Source: Nitrospirota bacterium (GTDB lineage Bacteria > Nitrospirota > Nitrospiria > JACRHA01). Taken from it: a DNA stretch of 43,900 nt. Below are positions 18,897 through 28,065 of this stretch, one piece after another. Below the pieces are notes generated by a model. That model ran no database searches. It was given only the letters and a program-made list of their open reading frames with translations, and was not told where the DNA came from. The DNA is taken from the NCBI GenBank assembly GCA_016234185.1, contig JACRHA010000109.1, positions 1 through 43,900 of the forward strand, given 5' to 3'. The translations under genes and the position numbers were made by a program. Each line of letters opens with the position of its first letter. The first letter of the stretch is position 1.

Positions 18897-20702
18897 TTGA
18901 AATCACGGAATAAATATTGGGTCCTCTGGGTGGTTGTCGGGTTATTTATGATACTCCTTTTTAATCTGTTTACGTTCATAACCCCGTCCCAGGAAGAGGA
19001 GCTGGTGTTCAGTGATTTTATGAATAAACTTGAGGCCTCTGAGGTTGCCGAGGTTGTTATCAAGCAGAATCATATTAGTGGTCTCCTGAAGGATGGGAAG
19101 AAGTTTAAGACCTATACAACAGATTATCCGGACCTGGTGAAGATACTTCGGGAAAGGCATGTCAAGATAGTTGCGAGGCCGCCTGATGAAAATCCATGGT
19201 ATATAGCTTTTCTGGTCACATGGGGGCCGCTCATCTTTGTAATAGCCCTCTGGTTCTTCCTGATGAGACAGATGCAGATGGGGGGAAATAAGGCGCTCTC
19301 TTTTGGAAAGAGCAGGGCAAGGCTTCTTGCTGAGGAAAAGAAGAAAATAACCTTTGCAGATGTAGCCGGGATAGATGAGGCGAAGGAAGAGGTCACCGAG
19401 ATCATAGAGTTTCTGAAAGATCCCCACAAGTTCCAGAAACTTGGAGGCAGGATTCCGAAGGGTGTTCTTATTGTCGGTCCGCCGGGCACAGGAAAGACCC
19501 TCCTGGCAAAGGCTATAGCCGGCGAGGCCGGAGTGCCTTTTTTCAGTATCAGCGGCTCTGATTTTGTAGAGATGTTTGTCGGTGTCGGGGCCTCAAGGGT
19601 GAGAGACCTCTTTGAGCAGGGAAGGAAGAACGCACCCTGCATAATATTCATCGATGAGATAGATGCTGTGGGCCGTTTGCGCGGCGCAGGTCTTGGCGGC
19701 GGACACGATGAAAGGGAACAGACCCTAAACCAGCTCTTAGTTGAGATGGATGGTTTTGAGACCAGTGAGGGTGTCATCCTGATCGCTGCAACAAACAGAC
19801 CTGATGTGCTTGATCCGGCCCTGCTCAGGCCAGGAAGGTTTGATAGACAGATAGTCGTTTCACGGCCTGATGTGAAAGGGAGGCTGGAGATACTCAATGT
19901 CCATACAAAGAAGATACCCCTTCCCAAGGATATGGATCTTGAGGTAATTGCAAGGGGGACACCAGGTTTTTCGGGAGCAGATCTGGAGAATCTCGTAAAT
20001 GAGGCGGCGCTTCTTGCCGCAAGGAAGAATAAAAAGGCTGTAGAGATTGACGACTTCGAGTTTGCCAAGGATAAGGTGCTTATGGGCGTTGAGAGGAAGA
20101 GTCTGATAATCAGTGACGCAGAGAAGAGGAATACAGCCTATCATGAGGCCGGTCATGCGCTTGTGGCCAAGATACTCCCCGGCACGGATCCTGTCCATAA
20201 GGTGACTATAATACCCAGAGGAAGGGCGCTTGGGGTTACCATGCAGCTACCCACGGATGACAGATATAACTATCCGAAGGAATATCTTTACAACACCATT
20301 GCCATACTCCTGGGCGGAAGGGTTGCAGAGGAGGTCTTCTTAAAACATATAACAACCGGGGCAGGGAATGATATCGAAAGGGCGACTGAACTTGCGAGGA
20401 AGATGGTCTGTGAGTGGGGGATGAGTGAGAAGATGGGGCCGCTTACATTCGGCAAGAAGGAGGAGGAGATCTTTCTGGGCCGCGAGATAGCCAAGCATAG
20501 GGATTATAGTGAAACTACTGCCATAGATATAGATAATGAGGTAAAGCGCCTTGTATTTGAGAACTATGAGCGGGCAAAGGATATAATTATTAAAAATATG
20601 AATGCCTTAAAGGGTATTGCTGAGGCGCTTTTGGAAAGGGAGGTGCTTGATGCGCAGGAGATCGACAAGATCATAAGCGAGGCAGCGCCATCTTTAACCT
20701 AA
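18897..20702 (+). CDS. ftsH: ATP-dependent zinc metalloprotease FtsH
   Basis: [51 protein letters not shown]; likely TTG start at 18897 after ggagga. Confidence 0.97.
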   Translation: MKSRNKYWVLWVVVGLFMILLFNLFTFITPSQEEELVFSDFMNKLEASEVAEVVIKQNHISGLLKDGKKFKTYTTDYPDLVKILRERHVKIVARPPDENPWYIAFLVTWGPLIFVIALWFFLMRQMQMGGNKALSFGKSRARLLAEEKKKITFADVAGIDEAKEEVTEIIEFLKDPHKFQKLGGRIPKGVLIVGPPGTGKTLLAKAIAGEAGVPFFSISGSDFVEMFVGVGASRVRDLFEQGRKNAPCIIFIDEIDAVGRLRGAGLGGGHDEREQTLNQLLVEMDGFETSEGVILIAATNRPDVLDPALLRPGRFDRQIVVSRPDVKGRLEILNVHTKKIPLPKDMDLEVIARGTPGFSGADLENLVNEAALLAARKNKKAVEIDDFEFAKDKVLMGVERKSLIISDAEKRNTAYHEAGHALVAKILPGTDPVHKVTIIPRGRALGVTMQLPTDDRYNYPKEYLYNTIAILLGGRVAEEVFLKHITTGAGNDIERATELARKMVCEWGMSEKMGPLTFGKKEEEIFLGREIAKHRDYSETTAIDIDNEVKRLVFENYERAKDIIIKNMNALKGIAEALLEREVLDAQEIDKIISEAAPSLT

Positions 20703-20818
20703 GATATGTATCTGCCATTTTAATTGAATTAAACTCCCTTCTGACAGGCTGATAATTGATGATTTGAAAAAGGTATAGTAATTAATAGTCTCGAAATGTA
20801 TTGACTTACCACCAGATT

Positions 20819-20902
20819 GTCATCCCCGAATGTTTCTATCGGGGATCCAGAAAATGCATAAGAAAAGACTGGATTCCCGCCCAGAATCGTTGCGGGAATG
20901 AC
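20819..20902. repeat. Palindromic 'GTCAT(T/C)CCCG' repeat (family R2)
   Basis: gtcatccccgaa...tcggggat and attcccgc...gcgggaatgac; two hairpins with inverted ends. Confidence 0.85.
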
Positions 20903-20992
20903 GTTTTTAAAGTATAGTAATGTTGTGATTATTATAAGACCGTTAATAACATAATTCCGGCAAAAACAATTTTCCGGGCGGAGAGAGGAGAT

Positions 20993-22189
20993 ATGGGTCA
21001 CGTAAGAATATTAAAGATGGACGATGTGGAATTAATGCTCTCAAGGCTCAAACGTGAAGGCATAACCCCGTCCCAGGAAGAGATCAATAAGATTATCCCC
21101 AAGAGATGTATCCTCCTGGTCGAGACCAGGAACCAGGATACGGTCAATATGCTTAAAAAAGAGATGCTCTTTCATGGTGGGTCAGCATACTATGGGGATG
21201 GAAAGGGCCTGCTCCTTTCCGGAAAACAGGATTCCTTCATGCTGCTCGCAGAGAGCATGGAGTTGATCGGCGGAGAGGTATCCGAAGTAGCCCTTGAGAT
21301 CAGGGATTCCATAGTCAGATTCTCAAGAAAGGATTTCGTGATGAGCGGTAGGGGTTTTAGTTTCGACCTTTCCACCAGAACCCATATAATGGGGATATTG
21401 AATGTAACCCCGGATTCGTTCTCAGATGGCGGTCTCTTCGTGGAAGAAGAAAAGGCTGTAGCCCATGCAAAAAAGATGGTAGAAGAGGGTGCAGATATTA
21501 TAGATATTGGAGGCGAATCGACAAGACCTGGCGCAAAGCCTGTTGCTGTGGAAGAAGAAATGAGGAGGGTCATCCCCTTGATCGAGAGGCTTTCAAGCGA
21601 GATAGACGTGCCCATTTCAATCGATACATACAAATCCGAGGTTGCCAGGGCGGCGCTTGAAGCCGGTGCAAGGATCATAAATGATATAAGCGGTCTCAGG
21701 TTTGATCAGGAGATGGCGGGCCTGGCAGCCGGGAAGGAGGCGCCTGTCATCATAATGCATATGAAGGGAACCCCACAAGAGATGCAGGATGCACCATCAT
21801 ATGATTCTGTTATGGGAGAGATCTATTCATTCCTGAAGGAGAGGATTGACTATGCAATCTCTGCCGGTATAAGGTATGAAAAGATAGTCATTGATCCCGG
21901 CATAGGATTCGGAAAGAAGGTCTCCGACAACCTTGTGATATTAGATGCAATAGACGAACTGAGAGGTCTTGGATGTCCGATACTCCTTGGTACATCGAGG
22001 AAATCATTCATAGGAAATATCCTTAGCCTGAACCTTAACCTCAGCCTTCTTCTCGAAGGGACCGCTGCTACGGCGGCAGCAGGGATATTAAAGGGGGTCC
22101 ATATCCTCCGTGTCCATGATGTGGGGCCTATGGTCCAGGTTGCCAGGATGATAGATGCCATAAGGAATAGCAACAGAGGTCAAGGCTGA
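20993..22189 (+). CDS. folP: Dihydropteroate synthase with ~125-aa N-terminal extension
   Basis: IMGILNVTPDSFSDGG, ADIIDIGGESTRPGA, LLGTSRKSFIG. Confidence 0.95.
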   Translation: MGHVRILKMDDVELMLSRLKREGITPSQEEINKIIPKRCILLVETRNQDTVNMLKKEMLFHGGSAYYGDGKGLLLSGKQDSFMLLAESMELIGGEVSEVALEIRDSIVRFSRKDFVMSGRGFSFDLSTRTHIMGILNVTPDSFSDGGLFVEEEKAVAHAKKMVEEGADIIDIGGESTRPGAKPVAVEEEMRRVIPLIERLSSEIDVPISIDTYKSEVARAALEAGARIINDISGLRFDQEMAGLAAGKEAPVIIMHMKGTPQEMQDAPSYDSVMGEIYSFLKERIDYAISAGIRYEKIVIDPGIGFGKKVSDNLVILDAIDELRGLGCPILLGTSRKSFIGNILSLNLNLSLLLEGTAATAAAGILKGVHILRVHDVGPMVQVARMIDAIRNSNRGQG

Positions 22190-22235
22190 GGCTGAGGCTG
22201 AGGAAATACTTAACCTTAACCTTCTTCCTCGACAT

Positions 22236-23072
22236 TTGCCTATTATGAAGATAGCGATTGAGACCATCCAAAATCTAAGGTGGCAGGATATACTGGATAT
22301 ACTCCTTGTTGCCTTTATAATCTACAGGCTGATATTGATTATAAAGGGGACACGGACATTTCAGGTGCTTGCCGGCCTTGCCGTACTCCTATTGGTCATT
22401 ATTGTATCCAGGTGGATAGAACTACGTACTATGGACTGGATCTTTACAAAACTCTGGTCCCAGATTGTAATTGTGCTTATCATACTATTTCATCCGGAGA
22501 TAAGAAGGGCGCTTGCACAGATAGGGAAGAACCCATTTAGCAATATTACACCTATGGAGGAATTTAAGACCCTTGAGGAGATTGTGAAGGCCTCTGTCTC
22601 TCTTGCAAATAAGAAGATAGGTGGAATTATTGTCCTTGAACGGGAGATAGACCTGAGGGAGATAGTGGAGATGGGGATACAGCTTGACGCAAAGGTCTCA
22701 AAGGAGATCTTAAACATCATCTTTCTTCCTCAATCGCCGATACATGACGGGGCAGTGATTATAAAAGGGAACCGCATTGTTGCGGCAGGCTGCTTCCTTC
22801 CCTTGAGTCTGAGCCCTGATATAAGCAAGATATTCGGTACGCGTCACAGGGCGGCCATGGGCATAACAGAAGAGACCGATGCAGTGGCAATAGCATTATC
22901 GGAGGAGATGGGGACGATTTCAGTGATAATTGGCGGGAAGATGACGAGGGAGGTAGACGCAGCCACGCTCCGGAGGATCCTCACCAAGATCTTCATTAAA
23001 GAGATGAAGAAAGATGGCCTGCCGATAATTCAAAGATTAAGAAATCTCTTCCCTGAAAGGACTGCAAAATAA
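22236..23072 (+). CDS. cdaA: Membrane diadenylate cyclase (DisA_N domain, CdaA-type)
   Basis: Three N-terminal TM segments; SPIHDGAVII and GTRHRAAMGITEETDAVAI motifs. Confidence 0.95.
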   Translation: MPIMKIAIETIQNLRWQDILDILLVAFIIYRLILIIKGTRTFQVLAGLAVLLLVIIVSRWIELRTMDWIFTKLWSQIVIVLIILFHPEIRRALAQIGKNPFSNITPMEEFKTLEEIVKASVSLANKKIGGIIVLEREIDLREIVEMGIQLDAKVSKEILNIIFLPQSPIHDGAVIIKGNRIVAAGCFLPLSLSPDISKIFGTRHRAAMGITEETDAVAIALSEEMGTISVIIGGKMTREVDAATLRRILTKIFIKEMKKDGLPIIQRLRNLFPERTAK

Positions 23073-23135
23073 TAGATGCAGACCTCAATGTACAAACCCA
23101 TTCAGTCATGGCAGGTATTAGGGGAGGTCTGATTT

Positions 23136-24233
23136 TTAATTGGAGGTATTTGAGAGCGGTGAAAATCCGTCGAGTCTGCTTATTCCGCCTATGGCTCCAA
23201 ACCACCTATATCCCTCCCTGTCTATGGCAACGGTAAAGAGGCTTTCTCCCACTAAACCATCTTTTTCCTTGAAACTACGCCATTTCTCTCCATCCATCAT
23301 GCTGACCCCTCCTTCGGTGGCAGCCCATAAGACTCCGTTCTTATCTATTGTGATGTCTGAGACGAAATTTCCTGCCAATCCATCTCTTACAGAGTAGTTT
23401 TTCCATCCATTTCCGTCAAACCTGCTTATCCCTGCACCCCATGTACCGAACCATTTGTTATTCTTTGAGTCTACTGTTATTGAAAGTACAAAGTTAGGAT
23501 TATATCCTTCAACTGATTTCTCGGGCTCCCGGGTGTGATACCTGCTCTTTACCTCTGTCCTTTCATAATCCCCTATCTCCTTTTTGTTTGCCCCAAGACC
23601 ATTTTCATGGTTATAATTTTTCCAAATCTTTCCGTCGAAGCTGCTTACACCTGCCTCTGTGCCAAACCATTTAATCCCAGTATTATCTATGGCCGCTGCG
23701 TATACCCATTCATCAGGTAGGCCGTCTTCAACTGAGTATGATCTCCATCCCCTCCCGTCGAATATACTCACACCCTTCCAATTTGCAACCCACATAGACC
23801 CGTCGCTATCCCAGACGATATCGTAGACATAGGGGTCAGCAAGGTCAGGGACTGTATATGTCTTAAAAGACTTACCATCAAATCTTGCCAGCCCTCCCCC
23901 ATGGGTCCCAATCCACTTGGCGCCGTCCTTGCCGATCTTAATCGTTGTTATTGCATTTGATATCAAACCGTTCTTCGCATCATACCTCTCTGTTATCCTG
24001 TCTTTTATCATGTCATATTTTAGGAGACCCTTATCAGTACCGACCCAGATAAAATTCTCCTCGAAGGCAAGGGCATATACATTACCATTTATCTGATAGT
24101 TGGTCCAGACAGGCTTCTGGGAATATAATGACCTATCCTGGTCCTTCTTTGCGCACCCTTGAAAGATAAAATAGGTAAGGATCAAAAATAAAAGAATGGA
24201 TATAAACTTGTAACCTTGGTAAGGATTGAACAT
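23136..24233 (-). CDS. Beta-propeller (two-component regulator propeller-like) lipoprotein
   Basis: Lipobox-like YFIFQGC; repeated W-F/V-G/A-T..G(V/A)S.FDG..W..Y...DGL units. Confidence 0.85.
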   Translation of the reverse strand: MFNPYQGYKFISILLFLILTYFIFQGCAKKDQDRSLYSQKPVWTNYQINGNVYALAFEENFIWVGTDKGLLKYDMIKDRITERYDAKNGLISNAITTIKIGKDGAKWIGTHGGGLARFDGKSFKTYTVPDLADPYVYDIVWDSDGSMWVANWKGVSIFDGRGWRSYSVEDGLPDEWVYAAAIDNTGIKWFGTEAGVSSFDGKIWKNYNHENGLGANKKEIGDYERTEVKSRYHTREPEKSVEGYNPNFVLSITVDSKNNKWFGTWGAGISRFDGNGWKNYSVRDGLAGNFVSDITIDKNGVLWAATEGGVSMMDGEKWRSFKEKDGLVGESLFTVAIDREGYRWFGAIGGISRLDGFSPLSNTSN

Positions 24234-24303
24234 TTAAAGCCTTTTAGAATAAGTTTATACCCCACTCAGGAAGCATATGTCAAGCCGACGCACTAAGAAA
24301 ATC

Positions 24304-24392
24304 TGTCATTCCCGAATGATCCTATCGGGAATCTAGGTATATTTCTTCGAAACTTCAAAACCAGATCCCCGATAAAACATTTCGGGGATGAC
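24304..24392. repeat. Palindromic 'GTCATTCCCG' repeat (family R2)
   Basis: gtcattcccgaatgatcctatcgggaat ... gatccccgataaaacatttcggggatgac. Confidence 0.85.
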
Positions 24393-24492
24393 ATCTTAGG
24401 GGTCGGGGATGGCATAAAACGCACTGCAATCCCTGTTCTTGTAATAATACTCTATTCCGTAGGGCAACGGTGCAGTATGATATAATAAAAAA

Positions 24493-25977
24493 ATGTGTTT
24501 TGATAATATCAACACTATTGCACTGAGGCCTCTGGTAGAATCAGATCTCTGTTTTAAATGTGATGTCTGTTGCAGGTTTATTGATAAAGAATCCCCGTTG
24601 CGGCCGTATTTTTCAAGGGATGAGATAGGGAGGCTGATTAATGCCGGGAATTCTCCTGTGCCATTCAAAAGGCTGGATGGCTGCAAGATAGATCTGATAC
24701 CTTATGGGAATTTGCATATTTGTCCTTTTTTCGATCCCGAAGAAAATAAGTGTACCATATATGAAATGAGGCCCCTTGATTGCAAGATATATCCGGTGGC
24801 TGTCATGAGGGCCTGTAATGAGGCATGTCTTTTTATCGGTCTGGACACAAAGTGTCCAATTTCCGAAGATGTGAGGCATGATGATGTCAGGTATTGCGCT
24901 GATTTTATCTCATCATTGGATGATTATGAGGCAGTCTTGGGCATAATTGGCGATTATCAGGAAGATGTGAAGGTCATCATATCTCTCGGAGGGGGACAAC
25001 GTCCCCCATACGTTCACCCATGTAGGGGCGACCCTGTGTGGTCGCCCAGGGCAGGCACACAGGCCTGCCCCTACGAGATCCCATCTTATCTCAAAAAGCT
25101 TAGCATAGAGGATAAGCCGGTCTTTGATAAATTCCTCTTCGGCACAAGCAGGCTATCATCCCATTCATTCATTGCAAATTATATCTGGGGAGACCTCCTT
25201 AGCTACTATTGGAAGATAATAGATGGATGCCTCTGTGTCTTTGCGGAATATGACCAAAACATATTTATGCCTATACCTCCGGCAGGCAATAATCCAGGGA
25301 CGGCATCTGCTAAGGCATTTGAGATAATGGCTAAGGTCAATAAAAACCCCTCTGTATCACGGATTGAGGATCTTGATGCTAAGGAATTAAAAGAGATCTT
25401 ATCGCCTGGATACAGGCATGCATTGAAGGGTTGCGAATATATTTACAGGAGGGATGATCTTGTATCGCTTAAAGGCAACCCCTATAAAGGGAAGAGGTCT
25501 TCAGTTAATCGCTTCTTGAGCCGTTTCAATTGTAGCTATGAGCCCTTTCGGACTTCTGATCTTGGTGATTGCCTGTCTCTATATATACGCTGGATGAAGG
25601 AGAGGTATGCGTCAAATCAGGATAATACTTACAGGCATATGCTCTATGATTCATATTCCGCGCACAGAAGGGCAATGAAAGATCATGATGACCTTGATTT
25701 GATAGGCCGGGTAGTCAGGATCAATGGGTATATGGCCGGATATACCTTCGGTTTCAGGTTGGGCCCAGATATTTTTGCAGTCCTGTCTGAGATTGTGGAT
25801 AGGACTGCCAGGGGGCTTCCTCAGTTTATCTTCAGGGAATTATGCAAAGGACTTGAAGGTGTCAGTTTCATAAACACTATGGACGACTCAGGACTTGAGA
25901 GTATAAGAAGGACAAAGCTCTCCTATCACCCAAGCATGCTTGAGCCATCTTATATAGTCGCCCTGGATATTGGATAA
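24493..25977 (+). CDS. YkgJ-type Cys cluster protein fused to DUF2156 (GNAT-like) domain
   Basis: CFKCDVCCRF...CPFF..EENKCTIYEMRPLDCKIYPV; C-terminal half with DUF2156-like pattern. Confidence 0.8.
   Translation: MCFDNINTIALRPLVESDLCFKCDVCCRFIDKESPLRPYFSRDEIGRLINAGNSPVPFKRLDGCKIDLIPYGNLHICPFFDPEENKCTIYEMRPLDCKIYPVAVMRACNEACLFIGLDTKCPISEDVRHDDVRYCADFISSLDDYEAVLGIIGDYQEDVKVIISLGGGQRPPYVHPCRGDPVWSPRAGTQACPYEIPSYLKKLSIEDKPVFDKFLFGTSRLSSHSFIANYIWGDLLSYYWKIIDGCLCVFAEYDQNIFMPIPPAGNNPGTASAKAFEIMAKVNKNPSVSRIEDLDAKELKEILSPGYRHALKGCEYIYRRDDLVSLKGNPYKGKRSSVNRFLSRFNCSYEPFRTSDLGDCLSLYIRWMKERYASNQDNTYRHMLYDSYSAHRRAMKDHDDLDLIGRVVRINGYMAGYTFGFRLGPDIFAVLSEIVDRTARGLPQFIFRELCKGLEGVSFINTMDDSGLESIRRTKLSYHPSMLEPSYIVALDIG
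24988..25076. repeat. Palindromic repeat cluster embedded in frame in the YkgJ-DUF2156 CDS
   Basis: Stems gggggac/gtccccc (24991-25007), gggcgacc/ggtcgccc (25026-25033/25040-25047), gggcaggc/gcctgccc (25049-25056/25063-25070), outer gtagggg/cccctac (25022-25028/25068-25074). Confidence 0.9.
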
Positions 25978-25985
25978 TTGATTAT

Positions 25986-26366
25986 CTAATCCTCGGCAAG
26001 GTGGATAATGATTTCCTTCTCGTTGATGAGCCAAATATCCAGATCCGGGTCTCCATCTAAGTTTCCTTCGGCCCTGGCTGTAAATTTATTAGGATCTGAG
26101 ATGGGTTCAATGGCAATCGTATAGTAATTTAAGGGTTGCATAGGCGAGAATCCTATTTCAGAGATGCTGTCGGAATAGCGATCATGGTCTGCGAAATACA
26201 TCCTTTCAAGCCTTACGATCTCTTTCAGTGCGAGCTGTGCCTCTACCTGTTTTGCCTTCTTTAAGAAATATTGATATATAGGGATGGCGATTCCCATCAA
26301 AATAGCGGTAATTAAGAGCACTAATACCAGCTCTATAAGGGTAAAGCCCTTATCTTTTCTCTTCAT
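25986..26366 (-). CDS. Type IV pilin-like protein
   Basis: MKRKDKGFTLIELVLVLLITAILMGIAIPIYQYFLKKAKQVEAQLALKEI prepilin motif. Confidence 0.92.
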   Translation of the reverse strand: MKRKDKGFTLIELVLVLLITAILMGIAIPIYQYFLKKAKQVEAQLALKEIVRLERMYFADHDRYSDSISEIGFSPMQPLNYYTIAIEPISDPNKFTARAEGNLDGDPDLDIWLINEKEIIIHLAED

Positions 26367-27036
26367 TTTGACCTGATAGCTTAAACCTTTTCAGTAGATC
26401 CCTGATCTCCTTATTCTTTTCGGCAATCCTTTCCATTCTTTCAATCAGATCCTGCCTGTTATTTAAGCCATCTGAACTACTTAAATCCGTCAGGATCCCC
26501 TGGAGATCTGCCCCCACATCCCTCTCCACCCTCTTTATATTCATCATTGATTTGTCTATGTTTCCCAATAGCTGATTTAAGAGGTTGGCAAGCTCCTTCA
26601 GGTCATCTCCTTTTCTGAGTCTGATCCTCACTGAGAGGTCGCCGCCTATCACATCTTTAGCCGTCTTTTCAAACCTGTATATTGGGCCTGCAAGTTTATG
26701 TGTGATATATACACTTATAATAGCGAGGATAGAGATGCTTATGGCGATTGCAGGCCATATCCTTTCGCCCAGCACTATATACTGCATGGCCGCCTGTGCC
26801 TTCTCTTCAAGGGACGAGCCTGAGATGAGCGTTATTGCCGGCGGGAGAAAGAGGATTATGACTATCAGGAATGTATATGTGGCGAGGAGGATAGCAGTGA
26901 GGAGCGCATACTTCTTCTGGATAGGATGGATATAGAACCTTCGTCGTTTAAAAAGCCCCAAATATAAACCCCCTCTTAGATGGTCATTAATTTTTTTCTT
27001 AACAATAACATTTCCAGTGCAATAGACGCTGCCCAT
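26350..27036 (-). CDS. Membrane protein with HAMP domain (start uncertain)
   Basis: Two TM segments, then LAGPIYRFEKTAKDVIGGDLSVRIRLRKGDDLKELANLLNQL; 5' end overlaps the upstream ORF. Confidence 0.8.
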   Translation of the reverse strand: MGSVYCTGNVIVKKKINDHLRGGLYLGLFKRRRFYIHPIQKKYALLTAILLATYTFLIVIILFLPPAITLISGSSLEEKAQAAMQYIVLGERIWPAIAISISILAIISVYITHKLAGPIYRFEKTAKDVIGGDLSVRIRLRKGDDLKELANLLNQLLGNIDKSMMNIKRVERDVGADLQGILTDLSSSDGLNNRQDLIERMERIAEKNKEIRDLLKRFKLSGQNEEKR

Positions 27037-28040
27037 GCCAGCTTCTTAATGAAATCTATTTCGGAGATCCCCTTGCCGGACTTAATATTGTCCCCATATA
27101 AGATTGCCACGACCTGATCTTTTATTGTAAGGGGTATTGCAATTACCTCCTTTGGAAAGCGATCGTCAATCCTTTTCAGGAGGATCTGATTTCCCTGGGT
27201 AGCGATGAGTGGACCGCTATAAGGTTCTTTACTCTCAATAACGTCAAGGAAGATCGACGGCTGGTCAAGTCTGATCTCAAGGCCTTCCAGCGTCTCCTTC
27301 TCAGTATGAGACGGATGTGCCCTCCACCCTGATACAACCCCCTTCTTAACTATAAATATTATAGCCCTGTCAAGGACAAGGCCTATATTCTTCATCAAGA
27401 TCCCTATGATCTCCTCCCTCTCCTTTGTTTGAAGGAGGTCTTCCTTTGCTGTCTTGAGGTATGTGTCAAGCTCTTCAGGGGTGAGTTTCTTCTGTTCTGT
27501 TATATCCTCTTCTGTTAACCTCTTCCTCTCCTCATCAAGGATCGATATATATCGCAATTTCCTGCTCACCTGATAATATTTCTCCAGTGCAAACTGGATC
27601 CTTGCCTCTGCTGCAATAGATGTCTTGATTGCACAATTTGTCATAAAACCGATCTCATTTATCGCATCAAAATCTGTCGGGTCCAGCATGGCAACATGCA
27701 GGGTATTCTTCTCTTTTCGCAGCGGGATTATATTAAATTTTCTGGCCAGATCACGTGTAATGAGCCTTAATGCATCGGGATCTATCTGGTCAAAATCCTT
27801 GGGTCTTGCAAAGGGTATATTTAACCTTCTGCTTAAGAAGCCTGCAAGCTCCTCTTCGCTTAGATATCCAAGCTCTATGAGATTTGTGCCAAGGCGGCCG
27901 CCTACTGTAAGCTGTCTTTCAAGGACATGGGCAAGCTCTTCCTCTGTTATAAGGCCCTCCTTCACAAGAAGATCCCCAAGTTTTTCAGTCAATTCTTCCA
28001 CCGTCACTAGTAGAGATGCATTATTTTTATAAATTATCAT
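26976..28040 (-). CDS. MshEN/GspE-N-like domain protein with C-terminal GAF-like domain, no ATPase domain
   Basis: 'GGRLGTNLIELGYLSEEELAGFLSRRLNIPFA' and 'LARKFNIIPLRKEKNTLHVAMLDPTDFDAINEI'; C-term 'IPLTIKDQVVAILYGDN'. Confidence 0.75.
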   Translation of the reverse strand: MIIYKNNASLLVTVEELTEKLGDLLVKEGLITEEELAHVLERQLTVGGRLGTNLIELGYLSEEELAGFLSRRLNIPFARPKDFDQIDPDALRLITRDLARKFNIIPLRKEKNTLHVAMLDPTDFDAINEIGFMTNCAIKTSIAAEARIQFALEKYYQVSRKLRYISILDEERKRLTEEDITEQKKLTPEELDTYLKTAKEDLLQTKEREEIIGILMKNIGLVLDRAIIFIVKKGVVSGWRAHPSHTEKETLEGLEIRLDQPSIFLDVIESKEPYSGPLIATQGNQILLKRIDDRFPKEVIAIPLTIKDQVVAILYGDNIKSGKGISEIDFIKKLAWAASIALEMLLLRKKLMTI

Positions 28041-28065
28041 ATTAAGGACTACAAAGACAATTAGT

